DNA of 64,000 bases from Prostheceraeus crozeri (lineage: Eukaryota; Platyhelminthes; Polycladida; Euryleptidae): positions 414,943 to 478,942 of the forward strand of contig CAJQUW010015625.1 in the NCBI GenBank assembly GCA_907163375.1, given 5' to 3'. A model generated the notes under the pieces. It was not told the DNA's origin. It saw only the letters and a list, made by a program, of their open reading frames with translations, and did no database searches. A program made the position numbers and the translations under genes. How positions within the stretch are numbered: position 1 is the first letter of the stretch; each line of letters starts with the position of its first letter. This document shows, piece after piece, positions 28,401 through 38,489 of this stretch.

Positions 28401-28617
28401 TCAAAATTTTCACCACACTGGAGCTCTCACACTTAGGAATTTTTTCACTTGTGGCATGTTACATGTATATGTGCTGACGGACCAACTTCCCGTGGTCATA
28501 TGAGAATGGTTCAGGTGTCATATTGTAAAGAATGATGAGACGAATCGTCTGCAACAAACCGCATGTCGCTACGATGAATACTTTCGGAGATAGAGCCATT
28601 TTAAGTTTTCTTCCGAG

Positions 28618-28627
28618 CATATATAAA
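28618..28627 (+). promoter_or_regulatory. TATA box of the coiled-coil gene (copy B)
   Basis: CATATATAAA is followed about 40 bp later by a GTAAGT donor. The box is kept in copies C and D. Confidence 0.65.
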
Positions 28628-28668
28628 CCCCCGACAACGTAAGTCTGATCACTTCATCGAAAGACGAG

Positions 28669-29202
28669 GTAAGTGACGGTCGTCGCTCTGAGCTCCGGAT
28701 ATCGGGTGTTTCAAAGGACTCTATCTTTTGAAGTAGGCAAGCTATCTTCTTACTTCAAAGTTTGTATGATAGAGTTTGATAGTGTCTTTACTACTGATGA
28801 AATTTTTTAAAAGTAGTATGAGTAGTAAAATGCGGAGTTTTTTTTAAAATTCTTAATTTTCACTTTTTTCAAAGTTTTAACATATAGACTAAGGTTTTCA
28901 AGTATCCTGAGTTCAAATATGCTATCAGATTTGAAATTTAACTAAGTCTAAGGCAGCTTTGAGGGGTTAGATCCCAGCTACTGATCACTACCTTTGACTC
29001 GGCGTTCCTGTTACCACTTCGGGGCAGTGACAATGATGTCTTCAGCTGTAAAGAGCGGGTATCGGGGAAGATCTCTCACTTCCCTAGTGATCAGTACAAG
29101 GCCTTCGGGCTGTCGACGGGATCGAGTGCCACTCACTACACTCTTTAGGAATATGACTGTACTACATGATTCCAAACTTATACAAATTTCATTATCTTAC
29201 AG
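28669..29202 (+). other. Candidate 5' leader intron with structured core
   Basis: Donor GAG|GTAAGTG at 28,669 and acceptor ATCTTACAG at 29,202 frame a 534-bp intron that puts the start ATG 17 bases after the splice. Inside, a 12-base inverted repeat (28,979-28,990 with 29,085-29,096) and a GCC-TTCG-GGC hairpin (29,101-29,110) suggest RNA structure. An open frame across it starts only at TTG and is not convincing. Confidence 0.5.
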
Positions 29203-29219
29203 CTAACGATAAATCAGGC

Positions 29220-30398
29220 ATGGCTAATGACAAGAATAGAAAATACCATATCAAAATGTGTGTGTGCGGTCGTATAAATCGCAGTGCGGACGCCAAGGCT
29301 CACGTCAAGAAGGCGGGCACCGGCCACATGATTATCTTGAATAGGGTTGCGTGCGTGAAGTGTAGAGTGCTGAAGGGTGATGAGGATGAGGCGCGTTTCT
29401 ACAGAGTGCATGCTGACTGTAGTGGTGGTTTAGTGACTGATTTGAGATTTACGCAGTTGATTGTGGAAGAGAGGGAGCGAATGTTGGCGATCGAGCGAGA
29501 GGGTAAGGTTGAGAATGTTGTTGAGAATGTTGTTGAGAATGATGAGTTGGCGAGAGCGGTTGCGTCGTTGGAGCGTGAGATTGAGCGAAAGAGAGTGCTT
29601 GAGAGTGATGATGAGGATGATGTGGATTTAGATAGGCAGCGTGTGAGGAAGCGTGTGAGGAAGTTGAGCTCTTCGTCATCGGAGGTGTCAAACATTGTCA
29701 TCACCGACCCCCCGAAGAGCTCATCTTCCCCAAAAGTGAAGAGTGGTGGGATTCGTGTGCAGTCGGCGAGGTGGTTGAAGGATGAAGAGAAGAGGCATGT
29801 TTCGCAGCAGATGGCGCATGATTTGTTGGTAAATAAGTATGAGAGTTTGAAGAAAGTGAAGGATGAAGTTGTGAAGGAGTTGGATGAGTTAAAAAAGAAG
29901 GAACTGAAGTCGAAGGAGGTGGCGGATGAAAACATTAGAATGAGGCGTTGTGTGACTGATTTGAAGAATAAGACGCGAGAGTTGGAAGAGAAGAATGATG
30001 AGTGTGAGAAGAGGGCGAGTGCTGCGGAGAGAAGAATGAGAGATGCAGAGGCGAATTTTGAGGAGATGATGAAGGAGATTAGTGTGTTGAGAGCGAGGAA
30101 TGTTGAGTTGGAGAGGACTGTGGCTCGGCGGGGTGATGAGAGGCAGGCGTATGAGAAGTTGGAGCGCATGAGAGATGAGTGGGAACGTGTGAATGAGGAT
30201 CGTTTGTTTGAGTTTCACATCCCTATTCGGGATAATCATTTGGCCGGCGAAGTATTGGTAAATCAAAGCCTCGACGAAAGTATAGTATGTTACAATGGTC
30301 ATCCGAGCAAGAAGTGTCTGCATGCCAGCCTGAGAATGCGCGGTCACCTACATAAATTCTCGATTCGGAAACGCGCGAGACTGCCAAAGGATGACTAA
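29220..30398 (+). CDS. Coiled-coil protein with Cys/His head, 392 aa (copy B)
   Basis: I choose the ATG at 29,220 because it is the first after the leader splice. The upstream in-frame Met at 29,166 lies inside the intron. The head has C-V-C-G, H-V-K-K, C-V-K-C and a later H-A-D-C, possibly zinc-binding. Residues about 90-320 are Glu/Lys/Arg-rich with heptad character, interrupted by a Ser-rich stretch. The C-terminal 70 residues (F-H-I-P-I-R-D-N-H) form a conserved domain. A 12-base repeat coding V-E-N-V varies in number between copies. The function is unknown. Confidence 0.7.
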   Translation: MANDKNRKYHIKMCVCGRINRSADAKAHVKKAGTGHMIILNRVACVKCRVLKGDEDEARFYRVHADCSGGLVTDLRFTQLIVEERERMLAIEREGKVENVVENVVENDELARAVASLEREIERKRVLESDDEDDVDLDRQRVRKRVRKLSSSSSEVSNIVITDPPKSSSSPKVKSGGIRVQSARWLKDEEKRHVSQQMAHDLLVNKYESLKKVKDEVVKELDELKKKELKSKEVADENIRMRRCVTDLKNKTRELEEKNDECEKRASAAERRMRDAEANFEEMMKEISVLRARNVELERTVARRGDERQAYEKLERMRDEWERVNEDRLFEFHIPIRDNHLAGEVLVNQSLDESIVCYNGHPSKKCLHASLRMRGHLHKFSIRKRARLPKDD

Positions 30399-30493
30399 CT
30401 TGGTGAGTGAAAAAGTAAATAAGATAGTATATCCTATTCTAATACATATCATTTTCATTGCAGATCTTTGCCCGCCTTCACCACCCCATCACG

Positions 30494-30639
30494 TCACTCC
30501 CGAGAACGAACCATCGGCTCTCTTAAGGGCCACCTAGGGGCAAGACATGATAGAACCTCCACGCGGTTTGCCCTGGGCAGTCTTTAGACTGGCGAATACT
30601 ATCATTAAGTTGAATCTGCTATCAGTCAACTTGAACGTT
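30494..30639. repeat. 146-bp module, copy B1
   Basis: This copy begins after the 3' intron-like stretch of the coiled-coil gene (about 30,403-30,464). It is followed at once by the TATA box of the 88-residue cassette gene. Confidence 0.85.
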
Positions 30640-30656
30640 GCGTCGCGTTAGAGGGG

Positions 30657-30664
30657 TATATAAA
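30657..30664 (+). promoter_or_regulatory. TATA box of the 88-aa cassette gene
   Basis: TATATAAA lies 32-39 bp before the ATG at 30,696. Confidence 0.6.
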
Positions 30665-30695
30665 CCACTGCCTCTCATTTCATTTCATTTCAATC

Positions 30696-30962
30696 ATGCA
30701 GACGCCGAACAGTCAAGTCAGCTCTCCTCGCGGACCACAGTTAAGGCCGCGAAATTTATTTGAGGAGTTTGTCAGGCTAGAGGAGCAAGACAGAGTTTTT
30801 AATAATCTTGCTCGGATTGGCAATCCGATGACAGCAACTGCTGTCAATCCAACGGAATGGCGCTACATTCCAATTTTTAGTCATGTGCCAGTTAGTGTGG
30901 AAGTCGACAGTGCTACCAAAGAGAGAGTCAAAGACTCTCTCAGCAGAATTGGTAGGGTGTAA
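30696..30962 (+). CDS. 88-aa protein on a cassette found only in copy B
   Basis: The ORF begins MQTPNSQVSSPRGPQL and continues with an acidic helix (L-F-E-E-F-V-R-L-E-E-Q-D) and an E-W-R-Y-I-P-I-F segment. It ends K-D-S-L-S-R-I-G-R-V. Between modules B1 and B2 it has its own TATA box, so gene and promoter form a unit of about 470 bp. Copies A, C and D lack it exactly, with a single module remaining. The family is not recognised. Confidence 0.6.
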   Translation: MQTPNSQVSSPRGPQLRPRNLFEEFVRLEEQDRVFNNLARIGNPMTATAVNPTEWRYIPIFSHVPVSVEVDSATKERVKDSLSRIGRV

Positions 30963-30969
30963 GATGACG

Positions 30970-31115
30970 TTACTCCCGAGAACGAACCATCGGCTCTCTT
31001 AAGGGCCACCATGGGGCAAGACATGATAGAACCTCCTCGCGGTTTGCCCTGGGCAGTCTTCGGACTGGCGAATACTATCATTAAGTTGAATCTGCTATCA
31101 GTCAACTTGAACATT
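30970..31115. repeat. 146-bp module, copy B2
   Basis: It is followed by about 25 bp of the minisatellite (GCAGTCGATTGCTATCCCTG) and then the TATA box of the acidic gene, as after module A1. Confidence 0.85.
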
Positions 31116-31179
31116 ATGCAGTCGATTGCTATCCCTGAAGCATTCTGATTCGCTGTTGAGCAATTCATTGTTGAAAACC

Positions 31180-31188
31180 CTATATAAG
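31180..31188 (+). promoter_or_regulatory. TATA box of the acidic gene (copy B)
   Basis: CTATATAAG lies about 41-49 bp before the ATG at 31,229, the same spacing as in copy A. Confidence 0.6.
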
Positions 31189-31228
31189 CTAGAAGATTGT
31201 AGCGCTTCTCATTCAATTTGAAGTCACG

Positions 31229-31483
31229 ATGGAAGCGACATCTGCCGACAACATTCCCGTCTTCACTGATGAAGACAACGGCATTCCCGAGTTCGTCATC
31301 CTCGACGAGTGGGATGAGGAGGATGAGAAGAAGGGGAAGATCAAGAGGATCGTTTGGGCGGATGGAGTGTGGACTCCAAATACCACTCGCATCCGAAAGG
31401 TGCCAGATGCACCACCACGGCTTAGGCGGTATAGGGTATACGACAACCTAAGCGTCATACCCATTGACTATTCCAGTCAATAG
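31229..31483 (+). CDS. Small acidic protein, 84 aa (copy B)
   Basis: This is the counterpart of 640-909 without the duplicated segment of copy A. The head has I-P-E-F-V-I-L-D-E-W-D-E-E-D, then a Lys-rich link, W-T-P-N-T-T-R-I-R-K and a Tyr/Arg-rich tail. It is converged on by the minus-strand gene at 31,490. Function unknown. Confidence 0.65.
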   Translation: MEATSADNIPVFTDEDNGIPEFVILDEWDEEDEKKGKIKRIVWADGVWTPNTTRIRKVPDAPPRLRRYRVYDNLSVIPIDYSSQ

Positions 31484-31489
31484 TCAAAT

Positions 31490-31864
31490 TCACGTCCCCG
31501 AGAACGAACCATCGGCTCTCTTAAGGGCCACCATGGGGCAAGACATGATAGAACCTCCTCGCGGTTTGCCCTGGGCAGTCTTCGGACTGGCGAATACTAT
31601 CATTAAGTTGAATCTGCTATCAGTCAACTTGAACGTTGCAAATGAAGTTCGGTGTAATACTTCCTTTCGACGGGCGTTCCTGTAAAGGGCGGCGGTGAAA
31701 CCCGTAGCTATGTATACCGCAAGGGACATTCGGCAATGGTCAATCTTGTTAAACCTCTCTGCGTCATGTTTGCAAGTGATTGCCTCTGTCTCAACGTAGT
31801 ATGCATTCGCGCCAGGGCGACATTTAGCCAACTGTCGAAGGTTGCCTAAAACTTTCCATTGCAT
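31490..31864 (-). CDS. Conserved unknown protein, 124 aa (copy B)
   Basis: Almost identical to the ORF at 910-1290, with a few substitutions. Conservation across four copies on this strand supports coding. Its last third is the 146-bp module. An upstream frame on the same strand carries GIAIDCDPCVKSLLDYG and may be spliced to it. Confidence 0.65.
   Translation of the reverse strand: MQWKVLGNLRQLAKCRPGANAYYVETEAITCKHDAERFNKIDHCRMSLAVYIATGFTAALYRNARRKEVLHRTSFATFKLTDSRFNLMIVFASPKTAQGKPRGGSIMSCPMVALKRADGSFSGT
31494..31637. repeat. 146-bp module, copy B3 (within the gene)
   Basis: The module is here the C-terminal coding part of the minus-strand gene. Its first few bases differ from B1 and B2. 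Confidence 0.8.
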
Positions 31865-31976
31865 ACGTTATGAGAACCATGAGTTCTACCTGTCTCTATC
31901 AATGAGACGAATTGATGAATGGAATGAAATGGGAGGACACTCACGCGCCACACGCAACATAACACACTTCTCTCTT

Positions 31977-32592
31977 CCGTAGTCTAACAAGCTCTTTACA
32001 CATGGATCGCAGTCGATTGCTATCCCTGTATCAGAAGTGTAAGCTATCTTAATTTATTTGACACTATTTTATCTACCATCATCGTCCATATGAAATGTTT
32101 TTAGATTTACAAGTTAGACTAAGCGTGCTACTATTTCCAAATGAAAAAGTATACATGGTTAAATCATCCACTTAAGCCCATCCGTAGTCTAACAAGCTCT
32201 TTACACATGGATCGCAGTCGATTGCTATCCCTGTATCAGAAGTGTAAGCTATCTTAATTTATTTGACACTATTTTATCTACCATCATCGTCCATATGAAA
32301 TGTTTTTAGATTTACAAGTTAGACTAAGCGTGCTACTATTTCCAAATGAAAAAGTATACATGGTTAAATCATCCACTTAAGCCCATCCGTAGTCTAACAA
32401 GCTCTTTACACATGGATCGCAGTCGATTGCTATCCCTGTATCAGAAGTGTAAGCTATCTTAATTTATTTGACACTATTTTATCTACCATTATCACCCATA
32501 TGAAATGTTATAAGATTTACAAGTTAAACTAAGCGTGCTACTATTTCCAAATGAAAAAGTATACATGGTTAAATTATTCACTAAAACCCCAT
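31977..32592. repeat. 205-bp minisatellite, three units (copy B)
   Basis: Units start at 31,977, 32,182 and 32,387. The last is diverged at its end, as in the other copies. Confidence 0.85.
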
Positions 32593-32639
32593 TCAAGTAA
32601 GTCAGTATGAAAGCAAAGATAATACGAAATAAACATTTA

Positions 32640-33077
32640 TTATGGCATGTATTTCAAAAGGTCTTCATCGTCAATATCGTCCCAGAGTCTGGCTTCACAT
32701 AGATCACAAAAACAGTTGAGCTGCTTTAAACGTTCTTCTGCAGCGTCCCTCACTTTCTCAATGTACGCCCACTCCGCCACGGTTCGCGGTTGGGAGTTAG
32801 GGGTGTACCACTCCCATATTTGATGCAAGTGCGACTTGCTGGTCATCTCCATCACCCCTTCGGCATCATATTGTAAATATTTCCACCGTATGCCTGTTAG
32901 GTCGGGCAACTCCTCTTCATCCTCCTCCGATAATGATAACTTTCGTATATTGTCCAGTCGGTACACCTTCTCCACCTTCGCCTTTCTTGGTGCATTTGGT
33001 GTAACGAGCACCTTTGCTGATGTACATGGAGAGGAGAACTCCAATGCGTTATTTGGTGCTGTTGGAGGACTTGTCAT
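32640..33077 (-). CDS. Acidic protein, 145 aa (copy B)
   Basis: Counterpart of 1863-2312. Compared with copy A it has many substitutions and small length changes in the first half (L-S-E-E-D-E-E-E-L for the acidic middle), more than seen in the polymerase. The W-E-W-Y-T-P-N-S-Q-P-R-T block, the C-F-C-D-L-C pair and the acidic tail are kept. Confidence 0.7.
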   Translation of the reverse strand: MTSPPTAPNNALEFSSPCTSAKVLVTPNAPRKAKVEKVYRLDNIRKLSLSEEDEEELPDLTGIRWKYLQYDAEGVMEMTSKSHLHQIWEWYTPNSQPRTVAEWAYIEKVRDAAEERLKQLNCFCDLCEARLWDDIDDEDLLKYMP

Positions 33078-33190
33078 GTTGTCTTTGAAATGCTGACTTT
33101 GAATAATGATAACTTTAACATTTTTCTAATTCTTAAGTATACACAAGCAGCCAATCAGAATGAACATCCAATGAATGAAGAGAATGAAAG

Positions 33191-33197
33191 TATATAA
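33191..33197 (+). promoter_or_regulatory. TATA box of the polymerase gene (copy B)
   Basis: TATATAA lies about 174 bp before the ATG-only exon at 33,371. The leader has direct repeats around TTTGAGACG and AAGTGAA. Confidence 0.6.
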
Positions 33198-33370
33198 GCA
33201 AAGTGACATTCGTGTCATTTCACTCTGTCTTTGAGACGCATAAGTGAACGGTTGTCTAGCGAATTCTGTTATTATTTGAGGCGTACAAGTGAATTCCAAA
33301 TTTGAGACGTATTATTTGAGTGAAGTCTCTATCTTGTTGAAGTATCAAGCTTAAACATAATTTCGTTGAA

Positions 33371-36300
33371 ATGGTAAGTTGAAAATTTCTTCACTCATCT
33401 CCCTCAAACGTGTGGCTAATAGCATCTTCCTCAATTTCAGGCATCAACTTCATCACCAACACCCTCCCTTCTCGAGGAAAGTTTAGAGTTGTTGAGTCAA
33501 AGTAGGTTGTAATAATACACTGAGACTTGAACAGAGATGATAGAATGATTTCTCTTTCAGGTGATGTGAGTTCCAGCTCAGGACTCTCGCGACAAGGCAA
33601 CGAGTGGGAATGTGCCGACTGCGGACATATGTTTACAAGGAAGCACAGTCTCCTTCGACACATCAAACAACGTGTGTGTCAACCCAAAGCGGCGTCAATC
33701 TCCGGAGGTGAAGTTGATTCTGACGATGACATCTCCTTTCCTTGCGATTTGTGCCCTCTTTCTTTTGATAGTCACTTTCAGCGATCTTCGCACAGACTTC
33801 AACACACGCATGCAAATGATCACTACACCAACGGTACCTCTACCATCTCCCTCATTAATGTTTCCCATAATAATTTAGTACGCGACTACTGCATGGAGTC
33901 CAATACTCAAATAGTAGATTTTCCTGAGTGGCTCCTTCAAAATTCAAACATTATCGAAGCGCTCTTCAACAATTTAGACAATTTTAGAATGAAGGCGCTC
34001 ATCTACCTTAAACTAAAATATATTAAAATAGATTTTCAAACGGGTCAAGTGACGGAGAGAATACAGTTTCATGTTCCTTCCTCTTCCGCAACCGAAGTTG
34101 TAGACTGCGAGTCTTGGCTAAATTTTCACATTCAATGTTTAAAATCAAATGTAGATAAATTCAATCAACGCGACAGCACTCTCATTTTTGATGGTGTGGA
34201 CTCAGCCATATTCAAAATTTCCCTATTAGAAAGTCATGCAGCTCGAGGCACATTTAAACTACCAAAAACGTTGTATAATAAGAAAGCTGTCATCAATGTT
34301 GATTGTAAATCACAGTGTTTCAAATATGCAGTCCTATCCATCCTTCACTATAATGATATCAACGCGCATCGAGATCGCACCTATAGCTATAGACAGTGGG
34401 AGGATGAACTAGACTTTGAAGGTTGTGATAGTAACAACATGAAAATCAAAGATGTAGAAACGTTCGAAAAACATAATAAGATTGAAATTGTCGTTCACGT
34501 GTGGGAGAAGGGGTTGAAGGGTGCCCGCTATAATTCACGTTCAACTTGTTATGAACGTGTAGTCAACCTCTTATTAGTAAAACAAGATGATAGCGAGGAA
34601 TGGCACTACTGTGGTATTCCCAAAATCTCTCGCTTGTACACTCACTTGGGGCACTCTAAAAGAGGTGAACATTTTGTATGCGACCGCTGCATCCGCTCCT
34701 TTTGGAGTAAAGATAAATTTGAAACTCACTATGAATGGTGCAAGCGAGGTAAATTACAAATGGAACGCATGCCCAAAGATAAAATATTTTCACATAGGGA
34801 TAATGGTGACGAATTAAGTCCCCTGCGTGTCATTTACGCAGACATAGAATGCTACATTGATGATATCATCCACAAGCCAGCAGCCATATCCTGCTATGAA
34901 GTATGGCATGACCACTTTAGGAATAGACAAAACAAAATGCATACTTGGCAAGGTGAAGATTGCATTTCAAAATTTCTAGAATTTCTCGATAAAGCTGCTA
35001 AATTTCAACAATCATATGATTCCCAATTGCAGCGTAAGTCACTACATATGTCAGATGAAGACAAACAAAAATTTGAAAGTTGCACATCCTGTCCTAAATG
35101 TCATAAAACGTTTGATGACGATAAAATTAAGAAAGTGCGTGATCATGATCACATCACTGGTAAATTTAGAAACGCACTCTGCTCCAAATGTAACTTTTCA
35201 CTTAGGTTGAGACGTCGTGTACTACCCGTCATTTTTCATAACTTTAAGGGCTATGACAGTCATATGCTCATAAAAGGAGGGTTGAGCCAGATGAAATCGT
35301 GGCAGTTTAATGTAATAGCACAAACGAGAGAAAAATTCATGGCAATGACAGCAAAAGTACCAGTAGATAAAACTAAAGAAAATAAGACAGTCTTCTTCGA
35401 AATAAAATTTTTAGATTCATTTCAATTCATGTCAGCGTCACTAGCTTCTCTCGTTCGTAATCTCAAGTTTCTTCCCCATAGTCAAACTTTGAAGAAACAC
35501 TATCCAAACTTAACGGATGAAATATTCACTCGCAAAGGAGTCTTTCCTTATGCGTATTTTAGCTCAATGTCTAAACTAAATGAAACAACCCTTCCTTCCA
35601 TTGACAAATTCAAAAACGATTTGACGGGTGAAGATTGTCCAGTAGAGGACTATGAACATGCTCAAGAGGCATGGTTAAAATTTGATTGTAAAACGTTTGG
35701 CGATTATATGATCGCTTACTTAGAATTAGATGTCATTTTGCTGGCTGATGTCTTTCAGGAGTTTCGACGAGTGGCATTAGAAGAAGACAAATTAGATCCT
35801 GTCCACTTTGTCAGTCTACCAGCCATGTCCTTTAAATCAGCCTTTAAAATGACTGGTGAGACCATTCATCTCTTACAAGACCCGGAGATGTATAATATAT
35901 TTGAGCGCGGAATACGCGGTGGTCTCACATTTGTAAATAAACATCATATAAAATCTGAAACAGTAGGTGATGATCATATCCACCTAAAGTACTATGACCA
36001 AAATAATTTATATGGTAGTTCACTGTCTAAACCACTACCTCATTCCGAGTTTAGTTGGTTAAATCAAGATGAGCTTGAGTATTACTCCAACCCTTCAAAC
36101 ATACTGAAGATTCCAGATGAAGGTGATTGGGGATATTATTTTGAAGTGGATTTGATTTATCCAAATAGTATTAAAAATAAAACTGCTGATTTCCCACTTG
36201 CACCTGAATCTGGCGAAGTGACTGAAGATATGTTTTCACCATTCATGTCACAATTTCATAATAACTTAACAGAGTGTGGACAGCCAAGGTACAAACCATG

Positions 36301-37345
36301 CCGCTAACTTTTACTCACCCAATATGATAAGAAAAATTATCTCGTACACTTCTGCATATTAAAATTCTATTTAGAAATGGGCATGCTTCTAAAGTCAGTT
36401 CACCGCATTATCAAATTTAGACAGAAAGCCTTCCTCAAACCCTACATAGATAGTAACAGTCAAAAACGTGCACTCGCCCAAAATAATTTTGAAAAGGATT
36501 TTTATAAATATAAGAATAACAGTCTATTCGGAAAGACCATGGAGGATGTTAGAAAACGTATGAATTACAAACTAGTCGTTGATGAACAAAAATATCACAA
36601 ATTGACCTCATCACCTCTTTTCATTGATAGAGACATCATCGATGAGGATCTTGTAGGTGTTAAAATGATTAAATCAGAAGTTGAGTTGTGCAAACCCATC
36701 TATATTGGGCAAGCCGTTTTAGATTATTCCAAGCTTGAAATGTATCAACTCTTCTACAAAATATTAAAACCATGCCCTCTCGTAAAAGAGGTTCGCTTGC
36801 TGGGTGGTGATACAGATAGTTTCTTTTTAGGAATTACCACTCAAAAAGATTTAAATTTTAATGAAGTAGGCAAGTCATTAGAAAAATATTTCGACACATC
36901 TAACTACAATCCCACTCATCCACTCTATTCCATACAGAATAAAGCCAAACTTGGTTGTTTTAAGGATGAAACAGCAGGAAAGGAAATAGATGAAATGATT
37001 CTCCTCCGTCCTAAAATGTATTCCATGAAACTAAAAGAATGTGCAGATAGTATTAAGCGTGCTAAAGGTATATCAAAATCCATTGTTCATAAAATGAAAC
37101 ATCGGTCCTATAAGAAGGCCTATAAAAATAAAACTATAACGTTTGTCAATATGACAATCTTAAAATCTCAAGTTCATACTGTGAAAACGTACACGTTCAA
37201 GAAACGAGCACTTTCAGCATGGGAGGATAAGAGGTGTTGGATAGGACATAACACATCTCTTCCACATGGACATCCTGACACAAACATACCTCCACCCAAA
37301 AGAATAAAACTCACGCTACCACATTCAGGAGATGTATTGACATAA
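33371..37345 (+). pseudogene. POLB: Protein-primed DNA polymerase B (copy B), broken
   Basis: The main open part runs from 33,527 to 36,307. It shows the Cys/His fingers, CFKYAVLSILH (about 34,317), YADIEC (about 34,835), F-H-N-F-K-G-Y-D-S (about 35,235), YLELD (about 35,717) and YYDQNNLYG (about 35,990). KNNSLFGKTM (about 36,510) and GGDTDS (about 36,803) lie in the following open part. The ATG-only exon (33,371-33,373) and both intron boundaries match copy A. About one break. Confidence 0.92.
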
Positions 37346-37523
37346 TCAACTTTAACTCAGTATTTTGATGTTGCTTTTTGTAGATATACATGGTTGTTTT
37401 ATGTATCGCATGAGATCGTTTCCTCCTTGTGAATATATGCCTACAGTCAGCCCATTCCCCTATATCTGTGAAAAGACTTTTTCATATACATATTTTTATT
37501 TCAATAAACATATCACAATGACT

Positions 37524-37896
37524 TCACTTTGTTTTCCGAAACACTAAAGTTACGAGGGATTTAGTATCTTTCACGTGGATGCACTCTTGTAAACCATTGG
37601 TAATTTTGATAGCAATAGAGGGTATAGTTTGTTTGATGACGGGATGATAGAAAATAGATTCAAACATCTTCTCGACTATTCCATATGAAGCGTCTTTATC
37701 ATGAATGAAATCACGTAAAATGTATTCTTTTTTCTCGCCAACAGAAATAGGTAAAATCAAATCACTTTGAATGTAAAGGTGCTGTTCATGTTTATCAAGT
37801 GTCATTGGTGTTTCTATACCAATCGTATGCGCAGCAGCAAACACTGTTTGTAGCATTGAAAAGCCAAAGAGTTTTTTCAAATTTTTACTCAATTGA
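37524..37896 (-). pseudogene. Truncated G-x-W-E-V-G family gene (copy B)
   Basis: This is the C-terminal part of the gene seen whole-length at 6745-7560 in copy A. It ends at the turn between copies B and C. Reading frames that run across the turn mix sense and antisense sequence and are not real proteins. Confidence 0.75.
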
Positions 37897-37938
37897 AAAT
37901 CAACGCGTTGTTCTGAAACTGGGTGATGACATTCAATG
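37897..37938. other. Centre J2 of the B/C palindrome (42-bp asymmetric spacer)
   Basis: Left arm ends ACTCAATTGA at 37,896 and right arm begins TCAATTGAGT at 37,939. The 42 bases between are contiguous with the right arm in the copy A reference (7,113-7,154, inverted), so the left arm jumps. Short shared sequence (CAATT) lies at the jump, as expected of a fold-back at an inverted microhomology. Confidence 0.9.
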
Positions 37939-38311
37939 TCAATTGAGTAAAAATTTGAAAAAACTCTTTGGCTTTTCAATGCTACAAACAGTGTTTGCTG
38001 CTGCGCATACGATTGGTATAGAAACACCAATGACACTTGATAAACATGAACAGCACCTTTACATTCAAAGTGATTTGATTTTACCTATTTCTGTTGGCGA
38101 GAAAAAAGAATACATTTTACGTGATTTCATTCATGATAAAGACGCTTCATATGGAATAGTCGAGAAGATGTTTGAATCTATTTTCTATCATCCCGTCATC
38201 AAACAAACTATACCCTCTATTGCTATCAAAATTACCAATGGTTTACAAGAGTGCATCCACGTGAAAGATACTAAATCCCTCGTAACTTTAGTGTTTCGGA
38301 AAACAAAGTGA
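37939..38311 (+). pseudogene. Truncated G-x-W-E-V-G family gene (copy C)
   Basis: Mirror of 37,524-37,896. The start is lost at the palindrome centre. Confidence 0.75.
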
Positions 38312-38489
38312 AGTCATTGTGATATGTTTATTGAAATAAAAATATGTATATGAAAAAGTCTTTTCACAGATATAGGGGAATGGGCTGACTGTAGGCATAT
38401 ATTCACAAGGAGGAAACGATCTCATGCGATACATAAAACAACCATGTATATCTACAAAAAGCAACATCAAAATACTGAGTTAAAGTTGA

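Larger units (their letters stand above)
25939..37896 (+). mobile_element. Polinton copy B, left part only
   Basis: The copy begins with a terminal inverted repeat starting 5'-AG at 25,939. It runs through the small-gene region and polymerase, then stops within the gene after the polymerase, where an inverted copy begins. The capsid, integrase and ATPase half is absent. It carries about one break in the polymerase. Close match to copy A suggests a recent origin. Confidence 0.85.

Noticed and set aside
28785-28815. Hammerhead ribozyme core (CTGATGA)
   Set aside because: No matching GAAA core and stems in order; the motif is changed in copies C and D.
29399-30169. Ser/Phe-rich 256-residue frame on the minus strand (also 45,395-46,165 plus)
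   Set aside because: It is the exact antisense of the Glu/Lys-rich coiled-coil gene; composition follows from reading GAG/AAG codons backwards.
37799-38311. 170-residue frame crossing the B/C centre (also 37,524-38,036)
   Set aside because: It joins antisense of one arm with sense of the other and exists only because of the palindrome.
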